Assembly (NCBI RefSeq): GCF_017498065.1
Contig: NZ_JAGDFX010000008.1
Coordinates: forward strand, 109,783 to 173,782
Direction of reading: 5' to 3'
DNA: 64,000 nt
DNA from: Oceanisphaera pacifica
GTDB taxonomy: Bacteria; Pseudomonadota; Gammaproteobacteria; Enterobacterales; Aeromonadaceae
Shown here: piece after piece, positions 36,820 through 45,211 of the stretch
Position numbering within the stretch: position 1 is the stretch's first letter
Layout of the letters: each line of letters begins with the position of its first letter
Notes under the pieces: model-generated
The model's input: the letters and a program-made list of their open reading frames with translations, nothing else
Database searches by the model: none
Told to the model about the DNA's origin: nothing
Translations under genes and position numbers: made by a program

Positions 36820-37291
36820 AAGTCCCTTTGCCGTTAGTTAAGTTAAAGTTAAGTCCCGTGCTGCAATTAGCAGCACACGCCCAAGAAACACTCATCCTTG
36901 TTAGCCATTAAATAAAGGAGAAAATGGCGGGTGAATGAGTAGATGGAGCGAGTGGGAGGAGCTCTTAGATACGCACTTTTTTAGCATAGCTATTCATATT
37001 CAGGATCGCTTTTTAGCGAGTTTATGAGGCTATAACTTGGCGTCTGCGATATAAAACAAAGTTAACGATAACGAAATAATACGCGCTTTTCTAGTCTTGA
37101 TTGTCATAGGCTTACGGTATATTGCCAATGTTGAATGCTTTTTGTACGAAAGTGCAGGGTGTTAGGCAAGAATACAGCTTAATAATAGTGGCGAGTTTTT
37201 TGTTATAAAGCATGATTACTTAACAAATTAGCGCTATTTAGTAAGCATAAAAAATCAGGTTGTTATCTTTAAAATTGTGACTAAAAACACA
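36820..37291. other. 472-bp intergenic region upstream of aspA
   Basis: AT-rich and without a convincing open frame. It contains the aspA promoter region, a perfect inverted repeat GTGCTGC-N5-GCAGCAC (36858-36876) that would form a hairpin in the aspA leader or act as an operator, and a word (CAATGTTGAATGCTT) at about 37127 repeated at about 57163. Nothing further was recognised. Confidence 0.6.
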
Positions 37292-37717
37292 TTAATGTGC
37301 TCTTGCACTTTCAATAATGTTAACCAGATCAGGACATAAAGGCGAGGGTAGGTTAGCGGTTGAAAACCAGCCTACCGCCTCGGCGTCATCTGCGGCTTGG
37401 GCTTCACCACTGATATAGTCACCATTAACCGCCACCATCACATAATGATGTGTTAGCTGATTATTATTGTTATGTTCAAGCACATCAAAACAGGCAAAGG
37501 GCGTTTGCATGTCGGCGGTAATAGCGGTTTCCTCTAATAGCTCACGGGCAGCCCCCTGAGCCATGGTCTCGCCCCATTCCAGCTTACCGCCGGGAAAGCC
37601 CCAATGTCCGGCATGGGGAGCAAATTTTCGCTTTACCAGCAAGACTTTATCTTGCTGCCAAACGATGGCAATCACGCCCACTTTTGGTTTTAGGTTATGT
37701 TGGGGTGATAGTGCCAT
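37292..37717 (-). CDS. Nudix hydrolase
   Basis: 141 residues with an intact Nudix box starting GGKLEWGETMAQGAARELLE and ending ETAI, which includes the REL.EE core. The N-terminal strand VGVIAIVWQQDKVLLVKRKF and the FPGGKLEWGE context resemble small ADP-ribose or nucleotide pyrophosphatases. The substrate cannot be assigned. It is followed by a small membrane-protein gene on the same strand, but the 5' order (membrane gene, then Nudix) leaves no evidence of an operon. Confidence 0.88.
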   Translation of the reverse strand: MALSPQHNLKPKVGVIAIVWQQDKVLLVKRKFAPHAGHWGFPGGKLEWGETMAQGAARELLEETAITADMQTPFACFDVLEHNNNNQLTHHYVMVAVNGDYISGEAQAADDAEAVGWFSTANLPSPLCPDLVNIIESARAH

Positions 37718-37785
37718 TTATACTCCTGATTAAAAATAGGATTATCCAGTAAAAGTTAACTCAAAGCTTATTGCTTGGTGTTAAG

Positions 37786-38052
37786 TTAGCGTTTTAACAC
37801 CCGGTAAATAAACAACAAGATCAATGCGCCAACCACGGCGGTAAAGAAGCTGGCCATATTAAAGCCACTGACAGTGCCAAAGCCCAGTTCACGGCCAATA
37901 CCAAATTCTTTGCCAATCCAGCCGCCTAAAAACGAACCGGCCACACCCAGTAAGATGGTCATGATCAAGCCGCCGCCATCACGACCTGGCATCAAAAACT
38001 TAGCAATCAAACCGGCAATTAAGCCAAAAAATATCCAGCTTAAAATATCCAT
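37786..38052 (-). CDS. GlsB/YeaQ/YmgE-family small membrane stress protein
   Basis: 88 residues with three hydrophobic segments ([37 protein letters not shown], and [20 protein letters not shown]) joined by glycine-rich loops (GRDGGG). This is the typical layout of transglycosylase-associated YeaQ/YmgE proteins. The family is linked to general stress responses, with unknown molecular role. AGGAG lies seven bases before the ATG. A palindromic repeat element follows upstream of it. Confidence 0.9.
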   Translation of the reverse strand: MDILSWIFFGLIAGLIAKFLMPGRDGGGLIMTILLGVAGSFLGGWIGKEFGIGRELGFGTVSGFNMASFFTAVVGALILLFIYRVLKR

Positions 38053-38086
38053 TACATAACTCCTATTTAAACACTAAAAATCTCTC

Positions 38087-38277
38087 GCAACAGAATCCAC
38101 AGAACCCACGGAAAAATTAAGATGGGATAAGATCGAAAAGTCACAACATATTTTAATGGTAAGAGCTCCCTTCATTCAGGCTGGGTGTTTAGCTCTTACC
38201 CATTAAGCTTTTATCTTGGTTTTGGCTTTTTCCGATTTTATCTTTATTTTTCTGCGAGTTCCGTGTTCTTCCGTTGC
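38087..38277. repeat. 191-bp palindromic intergenic element, copy 1
   Basis: The ends are GCAAC and GTTGC. The two arms are imperfect reverse complements of about 85 bases (CAC/GAAC-type repeats GAATCCACAGAACCCACGG, then AATTAAGATGGGATAAGATC), meeting at a centre containing TGGTAAGAGCT and AGCTCTTACCCA. It lies between YeaQ-like and DUF1513 genes. A second copy lies at 41909-42084. Confidence 0.75.
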
Positions 38278-38328
38278 AAAAGTCGCTCTTATCTTTAGTT
38301 ACTGATGGTTAGTTTTGCTGTTAAGGCG

Positions 38329-39414
38329 TTAGGCGTCAATAAGGGCCCAGTGATTGTCCCACTGATATTGCGAATAAAAGCGCTGCTCACGACCGCTACT
38401 GTCGAGTTGGCTAATACCGCCTTGGCCACTGCTAAGCCAGATTTGGCCATTATCGGCGGCAGCACCTGAGGCATCGGGCAGGGGAGAAATGCGAATGAGT
38501 TCTCCACTGTCTCTGTGCCATAAGCCATAGCAATTACCCGGTGGTGAGGTAGCGGCAATTAAGGTGTCGGTAACGGCAATACTGGCAATGTAGTGATTAA
38601 ACCGCGCCCAATCTAGGGTGTCGCCGCCTAAAGGCCGCAGTGCTTGGCCGGGCTTGTGGTGCACGATTAATGGTGGGTAATCGTCTGGCTCGCCACGATA
38701 TTGCTGACCGGTAAATACCTCACCTGCTTGAGTGATAGCCAAATGGCGAATAGATAATTTAGGATCGCTTAAATGGGCCTGCTCTAAAATATGTCCAGTT
38801 TGGGCATCTAAATAGGTGAGGCTGGGCGCCATGGTAGCTAAGTTTAGGGGCGCTCGACCTTGGGTATGCACCCCGCCTACGCCAACCACTAAATTACCAT
38901 TGGGCATTAAACGAATTTCATGCGGGCCAATGCCAAAGTCAGTGAACTCGTTAATCTTGGTGAGGCCTTGCTCGCTAACGTGATAAACTCCAATTACCCC
39001 TTGGCTGGTTTGGCTGACTCCTTCTGTAGTAAATAGAGTACGACCATCGGCACTAAAGGCGCCATGGCCATAAAAGTGGCGGTTGGTATCAGCCGAATAC
39101 AATTGTAATAGCTCACCATTCACATGATTAAATAAACACATAAATTGCCCAGGGCGGCGGGCATGGCACACCGCCAGTGGCAAATTAGGGTGTACGGTAA
39201 TACCGTGGCCGCGTGCGGGTAGAGGCAGTTCGTAGCGTAAACTGCCATCCATATTGAGCGCTTGAGCAACAAAGCGATGTTGGGCACGTCGTCCGCCGCC
39301 AATTACATAGGCTTGCTGGGGTGGCCTTGAGCCTGATTGCGCACAGCCTATTAGTCCTAAACTGCTTAATACACCTGCGGCGGTAATACATTTTAAAAAT
39401 TGCCGCCGTTGCAT
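38329..39414 (-). CDS. DUF1513 protein, Tat-type lipoprotein, last gene of imelysin cluster
   Basis: 361 residues. The N-terminus has a twin-arginine motif (RRQFLK) and a lipobox-like LIGC, so it is probably exported folded and lipid-anchored. The rest has repeated beta-strand blades (for example GHGAFSADGRTLFTTEG, GIGPHEIRLMPNGNLVVGVG) suggesting a beta-propeller, as expected for DUF1513. The biochemical role is unknown, but DUF1513 genes regularly accompany imelysin and DUF1111 genes in iron-responsive clusters. Its ATG overlaps the stop of the preceding imelysin gene by one base. Confidence 0.88.
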   Translation of the reverse strand: MQRRQFLKCITAAGVLSSLGLIGCAQSGSRPPQQAYVIGGGRRAQHRFVAQALNMDGSLRYELPLPARGHGITVHPNLPLAVCHARRPGQFMCLFNHVNGELLQLYSADTNRHFYGHGAFSADGRTLFTTEGVSQTSQGVIGVYHVSEQGLTKINEFTDFGIGPHEIRLMPNGNLVVGVGGVHTQGRAPLNLATMAPSLTYLDAQTGHILEQAHLSDPKLSIRHLAITQAGEVFTGQQYRGEPDDYPPLIVHHKPGQALRPLGGDTLDWARFNHYIASIAVTDTLIAATSPPGNCYGLWHRDSGELIRISPLPDASGAAADNGQIWLSSGQGGISQLDSSGREQRFYSQYQWDNHWALIDA

Positions 39415-40442
39415 TAGTCACCATCCGTAGCATTAAAGCCCAAGCTTAGCCCCAGAACGCTGGGTAGACGCTGCTTTAGCTGATAACCCAATTGGTCTAA
39501 AGACATGTTAAAGCGCAACAGCTCGGCATAATTATCTGCTTTAAGGCTATAGGCTAAGCTGTTACCGCTGGGTAAGTGCGTTAAGGCACTGGCAAAGGCT
39601 TCATCGACGGCGGTTGCGCTGGCGTGATGTCCAGTGTTGAGCAAATAACTACGAATACCCCCTTGGCGATATTCTTGCTCTAGTGAGGTAAGGCTGGTCC
39701 GTAAAAAGTGCAGTGATTGCTGGCTGCGCCAGGCTTCGGCAAACAAGGGGCGCGGATTTTGTGCGGTATTGAGCGGCAATACTAATTTCTTTTCAATGCG
39801 ATCATAACGATGCGATAACTGACCCAACATTTGCGTGAGTAACACCGTCTTGCCGCCTTGCTCCGCCATTTGTGCTAATTGCTGCTGATAACCGGCTTCA
39901 TTATGCCAAGCGGTTTGTAATTGCTTGGCATTATTGGTGAGCGTTTGGGTGATAGTGGGCAGCAGCAGGCATTGCTGCGTAGCACTGAGCTCGCTTTCTA
40001 ACAGGTACTCGACGGCACTCAAGGTGGTGACAACGCCGCGATCGGGGGCGGCTTTACCCTCGGCAACGGCGGCCAGTTGACGACGCACTTGCTTGCCTAC
40101 CGTGTCTTTTTTGTCGGGCCAAAATTGAAACGCATAGCTCAACCCCTGCGCGTCTAAGGGGGTGGCACTTTGCCCTTGGTGCGCACTCCAGGCGGCAAAG
40201 CTGCTGCGCCATGCTGTTTTAAGCTGGGCTAATGCGGCTGGGCTGGCATCGGTTTGACAGTAATCGCGGGTGCTTTGCTGCAACTGGGTTAGCTGCGAGG
40301 TGAGCTGATCTGCTTGTTGGCGCATTAAGCTAAGATGTTGAGTGGTTAGCTGCGCTAAGTCGGCATTAGGGTGAGGTTGATGCTGGCAGGCGCTGAGTGT
40401 GCCCACAGTGGCCAGCAATGTAACTAAGCATGATATCTTCAT
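39414..40442 (-). CDS. Imelysin-family lipoprotein lacking the GxHxxE histidine
   Basis: 342 residues. A lipoprotein signal (MKISCLVTLLATVGTLSAC) is followed by an all-helical imelysin-like domain. Family landmarks are W...AWSAHQGQ (about residue 75), YAFQFWPDK and VVTTLSAVEYLLESE. In the last, the canonical GxHxxE motif has lost its Gly and His (Ser in place of His) and only the Glu remains. Imelysins are periplasmic or surface proteins tied to iron acquisition. It overlaps the upstream DUF1111 gene by four bases (ATGA) and the DUF1513 gene by one, so the three are translationally coupled. Confidence 0.85.
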   Translation of the reverse strand: MKISCLVTLLATVGTLSACQHQPHPNADLAQLTTQHLSLMRQQADQLTSQLTQLQQSTRDYCQTDASPAALAQLKTAWRSSFAAWSAHQGQSATPLDAQGLSYAFQFWPDKKDTVGKQVRRQLAAVAEGKAAPDRGVVTTLSAVEYLLESELSATQQCLLLPTITQTLTNNAKQLQTAWHNEAGYQQQLAQMAEQGGKTVLLTQMLGQLSHRYDRIEKKLVLPLNTAQNPRPLFAEAWRSQQSLHFLRTSLTSLEQEYRQGGIRSYLLNTGHHASATAVDEAFASALTHLPSGNSLAYSLKADNYAELLRFNMSLDQLGYQLKQRLPSVLGLSLGFNATDGD

Positions 40443-41827
40443 AATGATTCCAAAAAGGCGATAAGTTGGGCGCGCTCTGTGCTATCCATGGCTATCACGC
40501 TTTGTTTGGCGGCTTCTGCCTCGCCACCGTGCCACAGTATGGCTTCTAATAAAGTGCGGGCACGACCATCATGTAAATAAAAGGCATCTTCACTTCCTGC
40601 CACTTCTGCGGCATAGCCCAGCCCCCATAGCGGTGGTGTGCGCCATTCTTGGCCGTTGGCTAAAAACTCAGGTCGATGATCGGCCAGTCCTTCGCCCATA
40701 TCGTGTAATAACAAGTCGGTGTAGGGGTAAATTTTTTGCTGACTTAATGCCGGGCTGTTATGTGTGCCTGTAGTGTAAGAGGGGGTGTGACAACGGCTGC
40801 AACCCAAGGCTAAAAATAATTGCTCTCCGGCAATTACTTCGGGGTTATTAAGCCCGCGTCGCATCGGTACCGCCAAGTGTTGGCTATAAAAGGTGACGGC
40901 ATCCATGATGTCTTCGCTGACTTCCAGCTCGCCGCCGTTGGGGTAGTTATCGCAAGCTTGAATATCGGTGCAGTCGTCAGCTAAAAATAGCGCCGAGGTA
41001 ATGCCCATGTCACCGGCAAAAGCGCTGGCATTTTGTTGGCGTAGGCTGGGTTGACCGGCTTTCCAGCCAAAGCGTCCTATTACTGTGGTGCTAGCTTGAT
41101 TATCCCATACTCGGTTTGCACGGCCACTAATGCCATTACCGTTAGCATCGTTTGGGTCTTCTTTTGCTAATAAATCGGTTTCACTAATGGCCTCTAATAA
41201 TCCTAGCCCTATCATAGGTGGGGCAATACGGGCCGAGAGTAGGGTATTGGGGTTTAAGTCGCCATAACCAAGTTGAGTGATGTTAACGGTGGGGTCGCGT
41301 AGCTCAACCTGAGTGCCATCATTTAAGGTGACGTTATGCGTGTGATAGTGAATATTCACCTTGCCTTCTGGGGTTGCACCGGGAATAGCCATATCTTGTA
41401 ATTGGCCACCATAGTGTGGCTCGTTAATAACCCCGTGTACCCTTAACCACTCTTGTTGCTCTGGGCTACCATCACTAGGAATCGACAAGCGTACTAACAT
41501 AGACACTGCATTATCTGCCAGCTCGTGTGGCGGGTGACCACGGCCATCTCTAATATGACAACCCTGGCAGGCATTGGTATTAAATAAGGGGCCTAAGCCG
41601 TCTCTGGCATCTGTGGTGGCGGGGGCGGTTACCCAGGGGTTGCGAAAAAAGCTATTGCCGACTGAGAAATCCAGCCGTTTATCAAAGCTTAAATTGGCGG
41701 CAGGCATAGAAAATGCGTTACTGCCGCTTTTATCTGTGGTGGTTTTACCGCCGGATTGCAGTGGATTTGCTTGAGTATTGATCGCCAAGCTGGCGCATAA
41801 CAGTGTAGTTGTGAGTCGTAACCACAT
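40439..41827 (-). CDS. Di-heme DUF1111 protein (thiol oxidoreductase-like)
   Basis: 462 residues from ATG 41827, chosen because it opens a signal peptide (MWLRLTTTLLCASLAINTQA). The longer frame to 41932 reads into the palindromic repeat. Two c-type heme motifs are visible: CQGCH in NTNACQGCHIRDGRG and CSRCH in LALGCSRCHTPSY, placing it in the di-heme peroxidase-like DUF1111 family. It is periplasmic. It probably performs electron transfer or redox chemistry (for example ferrous/ferric conversion) with the neighbouring imelysins, but this is inference. Confidence 0.9.
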   Translation of the reverse strand: MWLRLTTTLLCASLAINTQANPLQSGGKTTTDKSGSNAFSMPAANLSFDKRLDFSVGNSFFRNPWVTAPATTDARDGLGPLFNTNACQGCHIRDGRGHPPHELADNAVSMLVRLSIPSDGSPEQQEWLRVHGVINEPHYGGQLQDMAIPGATPEGKVNIHYHTHNVTLNDGTQVELRDPTVNITQLGYGDLNPNTLLSARIAPPMIGLGLLEAISETDLLAKEDPNDANGNGISGRANRVWDNQASTTVIGRFGWKAGQPSLRQQNASAFAGDMGITSALFLADDCTDIQACDNYPNGGELEVSEDIMDAVTFYSQHLAVPMRRGLNNPEVIAGEQLFLALGCSRCHTPSYTTGTHNSPALSQQKIYPYTDLLLHDMGEGLADHRPEFLANGQEWRTPPLWGLGYAAEVAGSEDAFYLHDGRARTLLEAILWHGGEAEAAKQSVIAMDSTERAQLIAFLESL

Positions 41828-41908
41828 AAAAATTCCAAGATAAAAATTGTGCTGAGTTAAGGGCGAAGAGGGAAGTCCCCAGTCTTGAGGTCGAAAAAAC
41901 GATTTTTG

Positions 41909-42084
41909 GCAACGGAAGAACACGGAATCCACGGAACAATAGTGATCAGATCTGAAAGTGACTCAAATGGTAAGAGCCAAACAGTACACCATCAGAGAAT
42001 GAGTCCTTACCTATAAAGGCTCCTATTCACTTTTCGCTCTTATCTCCGCTTAATTTTTCAGCGCCTTTCGCGTTCTTCCGTTGC
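41909..42084. repeat. 176-bp palindromic intergenic element, copy 2
   Basis: The ends are GCAACGGAAGAAC and GTTCTTCCGTTGC, a perfect 13-bp terminal inverted repeat. Inside, the arms continue as imperfect complements to a centre with TGGTAAGAGCC. It shares ends, arm words and centre with the copy at 38087-38277. It separates the first imelysin gene from the DUF1111 gene within the cluster. Confidence 0.75.
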
Positions 42085-42138
42085 AGGTATGGGCTTTTGG
42101 TTTAAACCATTCCCCCCTCACCCCTCACGTTTTACAAA

Positions 42139-43401
42139 TTAAAACTCATGATCAGCTGTGTCTGGGCTTAAGTTAGTAATACCAATGGTATTGGCGGCTA
42201 ATTCAATGGCGCGGGTTTGATCCACTAAAGCGTCAATAGAGTCTTGTACTAGTTGATTGCCGCTTAAGTTATCGGCCGCAATTAACTGATCAAAATGCAC
42301 ATTGTTGACTTGTGCAGATTGCACCAATTGATACACAGTTTGCTCGCTGGTGCGCATTTGCGTGTCAATTTTTTTAGCGGCACTGCTGTCTTGCTGGGCG
42401 ACCAGTTGTAATAAAGACGGGCCTTGCATGATATTGCCATCCACGCGCTGGTACTCACCAAACATCAAGTTAACAATGCCTTTCTCATTGTAATAATGAG
42501 AATTATGGGTGTTATCCGAGAAGCAGTCGTGCTCATCTTCTACTGAGTTGGCAACCAAGGCGACTTTCATGCGCTCGCCGGCCAGCTCACCCAAAGATAA
42601 AGAGCCCATGCCAAACAATATGCGGCGTAAGCCTTCTTCGGCTGGCAAAGCGGTGAGTTCGTAACGATAATTATCTTGTTCACCTGCTTGCCACTGCTCG
42701 CTCATCCAACCTAAATCACTGATCAGCAAATCGCTGGCCGCTTGTAAGTAATCACGGCGACGGTCGCAGTTACCATTAGTGCAGTTCTCACCCAATACAT
42801 AATCGGTATAAGGACGCTCACCGGCACCTGCTCCAGTACCCTTTAAATCTTGGCCCCACAGTAAAAACTCAATGGCATGATACCCTGAAGCCACGTTGGC
42901 TTCTGAGCCGGCTATCTCGTTGAGGCTCGCCAATAGCTCAGGGGTTATGTCGCTCACATCTAAATGCTCACCGCCTACTTGTAAATATTGACTGGCAATG
43001 ATATTGGCGGTGGCCCCTTCATTGCCTAGCTCATGTTGATAACCTGGTGCCACATAATCAATCAGGCCTTCATCGAGTGGCCAAGCATTTAACTGACCTT
43101 CCCAATCATCAACAATAGCATTACCAAAACGGAAGACTTCCGACTGCTGATACGGTACGCGCGCAGCAATCCAAGCGCTGCGGGCTTGGGCTAAAGTATG
43201 TTCGCTGGGAGCGGCTAATAATTGCTTAATCGCGATATCTAGCTGCTCGGCTGTGCTTAGTGAATCGCTATATACCGCATGGGCGATATCAGCATAATGC
43301 TCAACTACATCTTGTTGAGTTACAGCTGGCGTATTGGTTTGGGCGCAACCGCTTAGTAGGGCACCAATGGCAGTGGCCAGTGCCAGTTTTTGGTAAGGCA
43401 T
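42139..43401 (-). CDS. Imelysin-family iron-regulated lipoprotein (IrpA-like)
   Basis: 420 residues. A lipoprotein signal (LALATAIGALLSGC) precedes a helical imelysin domain with the complete GxHxxE motif (GYHAIE, G173, H175, E178) and the WGQDLKG and ERPYTDY segments typical of IrpA-like proteins. Imelysin/IrpA proteins are envelope proteins induced by iron starvation and thought to bind metal. It is the first gene of the cluster and has a Fur-like box 27-45 bp upstream. The rest of the cluster follows after a 311-bp gap that holds a palindromic element. Confidence 0.92.
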   Translation of the reverse strand: MPYQKLALATAIGALLSGCAQTNTPAVTQQDVVEHYADIAHAVYSDSLSTAEQLDIAIKQLLAAPSEHTLAQARSAWIAARVPYQQSEVFRFGNAIVDDWEGQLNAWPLDEGLIDYVAPGYQHELGNEGATANIIASQYLQVGGEHLDVSDITPELLASLNEIAGSEANVASGYHAIEFLLWGQDLKGTGAGAGERPYTDYVLGENCTNGNCDRRRDYLQAASDLLISDLGWMSEQWQAGEQDNYRYELTALPAEEGLRRILFGMGSLSLGELAGERMKVALVANSVEDEHDCFSDNTHNSHYYNEKGIVNLMFGEYQRVDGNIMQGPSLLQLVAQQDSSAAKKIDTQMRTSEQTVYQLVQSAQVNNVHFDQLIAADNLSGNQLVQDSIDALVDQTRAIELAANTIGITNLSPDTADHEF

Positions 43402-43707
43402 TTGAATATCCTTATAGAGATGAGTGTGAGAATGGTTTGTATTATCGAAGGCAATAATAGCGTTTATCGGCGAGTGGCCGCAAGAAGTAGTCAGAAAAAT
43501 GTGAGAGGTTAATAAGGGATTTAAAGCAAGGATGATGGTGCGATACCAGCTTAAGTAAAACTATAATCGTATTCTCAGTCAGAAACTTAGCAGTCACAAA
43601 CAATGCAGCGTAAAATATGCAGCAAGTCGACGGAGTCATACTAATACGGTTGGCTTGTTGTTAGGCGCTGTGCGCTATATTCACTCTTCACCAGCAAAGA
43701 GAAACCC
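43402..43707. other. 306-bp divergent promoter region, imelysin cluster and trmL
   Basis: Contains the Fur-like box at 43428-43446 near the imelysin gene. No coding frame of note. A short GTTAGGCGCTGTGCGC word near 43659 resembles one at about 63555. The trmL promoter was not resolved. Confidence 0.6.
43428..43446 (-). promoter_or_regulatory. Fur box upstream of the imelysin cluster
   Basis: Reverse-strand GATAATACAAACCATTCTC matches the 19-bp Fur consensus GATAATGATAATCATTATC at 14-15 positions. It lies 27-45 bp before the start codon of the first imelysin gene, where iron-bound Fur would block transcription. Confidence 0.7.
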
Positions 43708-44172
43708 ATGTTTGATATTGCACTGTACGAGCCCGAAATTGCCCCCAATACCGGAAATATAATGCGTTTGGCGCGTAATAACGGCTGTCGTTTACACCTG
43801 ATTGAGCCCATGGGCTTCACCTTAGAAGAAAAAAGGCTACGCCGAGCGGGCTTAGACTATGCGGATTTTGGGCGTATTTTTCAGCATGCTAATTATGCTG
43901 AGTTTTTGCATGCCGTTGCAGGACAGCGTATTTTTGCCTGCACTACTAAGGGTAGCCGGCTACATCATAAAGCCAGTTATCAGGCGGGGGATGTATTACT
44001 ATTTGGCCCCGAAACCCGTGGCTTACCCGACAGTGTGCTGGCCGACATTGCCCCTGAGTTGCGTATTCGCATTCCGATGCAGGCTGATAGTCGCAGCTTA
44101 AACTTATCTAATGCAGTGGCTGTAATAAGCTACGAGGCTTGGCGCCAACACGACTTTATAGATGGGCAATAA
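43708..44172 (+). CDS. trmL: tRNA (cytidine/uridine-34-2'-O)-methyltransferase TrmL
   Basis: 154 residues, single-domain SPOUT methyltransferase. Motifs are [20 protein letters not shown] at the start, [11 protein letters not shown], and the knotted SAM-binding end [19 protein letters not shown]. TrmL methylates the wobble ribose of tRNA-Leu isoacceptors. In E. coli trmL neighbours cysE; here fieF lies between them. An AGCT-rich repeat follows its stop codon. Confidence 0.95.
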   Translation: MFDIALYEPEIAPNTGNIMRLARNNGCRLHLIEPMGFTLEEKRLRRAGLDYADFGRIFQHANYAEFLHAVAGQRIFACTTKGSRLHHKASYQAGDVLLFGPETRGLPDSVLADIAPELRIRIPMQADSRSLNLSNAVAVISYEAWRQHDFIDGQ

Positions 44173-44173
44173 A

Positions 44174-44214
44174 ACAAAGCTGTCAGCCGTAAGCTTTAGG
44201 CTGTAAGTTAAAGA
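44174..44214. repeat. AGCT-rich dispersed intergenic repeat
   Basis: AAAGCTGTCAGCCGTAAGC followed by TTTAGGCTGTAAG, a clear member of the family also found near 10.2, 11.5, 14.0, 17.7, 28.8, 30.9, 55.9 and 63.5 kb. Confidence 0.55.
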
Positions 44215-44260
44215 AAAACAACTGAAAACATAGAGTGGCCTTAGGGGCAAGGAGTGTAGT

Positions 44261-45208
44261 GTGAACTGGGGAGATGAAGAGGTGGACAACAACGCAAGCT
44301 ATGAGCGACTCGTCACCCGGGCGGCTAAGGCGGCGATGGTTGCGGCCGGTTTGATGATTATTATTAAGCTATTAGCTTGGTTTTATACCGACTCTGCCAG
44401 TATGTTAGCTTCATTAACCGACTCGCTATTAGACATTAGCGCCTCTTTTATCAATTTAATGGCGATTCGCTATGCGTTAGTGCCTGCGGATCAAGAGCAT
44501 CGCTTTGGTCACGGAAAAGCTGAGTCTTTAGCTGGGCTGGCTCAGTCGGCTTTTATTAGTGCTTCGGCCATGTTTTTGATGATCACTGGCATCTCTCGAT
44601 TATTTAATACCCAGGCCGTAAGCCATGCCGGCCTTGGGCTGTGGGTGATTATACTATCGCTCTTGCTTACCCTAGTACTGGTGCTCTATCAGGGCTATGT
44701 GATTAAAAAAACTAACTCAGTGGCTATTAAAGCCGATCAGCTGCATTATCGTTCTGATCTCTTGCTCAATGTGGGGGTACTATTGGCTATTGGCCTAGCT
44801 TGGTTAGGCTTTCATTGGGCAGATGCGTTATTTGCACTCTTGATTGGTGGCTATATCCTTAAAGGTGCGTTAAAAATTGGGTATGATGCAGTACAAATGC
44901 TGTTAGATCATCAATTGCCGGATGCTGAGCAAACGCGCATTATTGAGGTGTGTTTAGCAGTAGAAGGTGTACATGGTTTACATGATATGCGCACTCGACA
45001 ATCTGGGCAAACACGATTTATTCAATTGCACCTTGAGTTAGATGATAATCTAACACTGGTAGAGGCACACGGCATTGTGGTGCAAGCCGAACAAGCATTA
45101 GAGCGGCTATTTCCTAATACCGATATTATTATTCATATGGATCCGTTGTCGGTTCTTCCCCCCGATGGGGATATGAAAACATCACACTTTACAGCAAACA
45201 AGGTTTAA
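44261..45208 (+). CDS. fieF: Cation diffusion facilitator FieF/YiiP
   Basis: 315 residues with six membrane helices and a C-terminal cytoplasmic metal-binding domain. Zinc/iron-site residues are in DSLLD (helix 2) and HYRSD (helix 5). HRFGHGKAESLAGLAQSAFI and the C-terminal DMRTRQSGQTRFIQLHLELDD are very close to E. coli FieF. It exports Zn2+ or Fe2+ in exchange for protons. GTG 44261 is preferred because AAGGAG lies six bases upstream; GTG 44282 would align better with the E. coli N-terminus. It ends three bases from cysE, so they are cotranscribed. Confidence 0.93.
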   Translation: MNWGDEEVDNNASYERLVTRAAKAAMVAAGLMIIIKLLAWFYTDSASMLASLTDSLLDISASFINLMAIRYALVPADQEHRFGHGKAESLAGLAQSAFISASAMFLMITGISRLFNTQAVSHAGLGLWVIILSLLLTLVLVLYQGYVIKKTNSVAIKADQLHYRSDLLLNVGVLLAIGLAWLGFHWADALFALLIGGYILKGALKIGYDAVQMLLDHQLPDAEQTRIIEVCLAVEGVHGLHDMRTRQSGQTRFIQLHLELDDNLTLVEAHGIVVQAEQALERLFPNTDIIIHMDPLSVLPPDGDMKTSHFTANKV

Positions 45209-45211
45209 CCC

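Noticed and set aside
41828..41932. 35-residue N-terminal extension of the DUF1111 protein
   Set aside because: It reads into the palindromic repeat and would bury the signal peptide that begins at ATG 41827.
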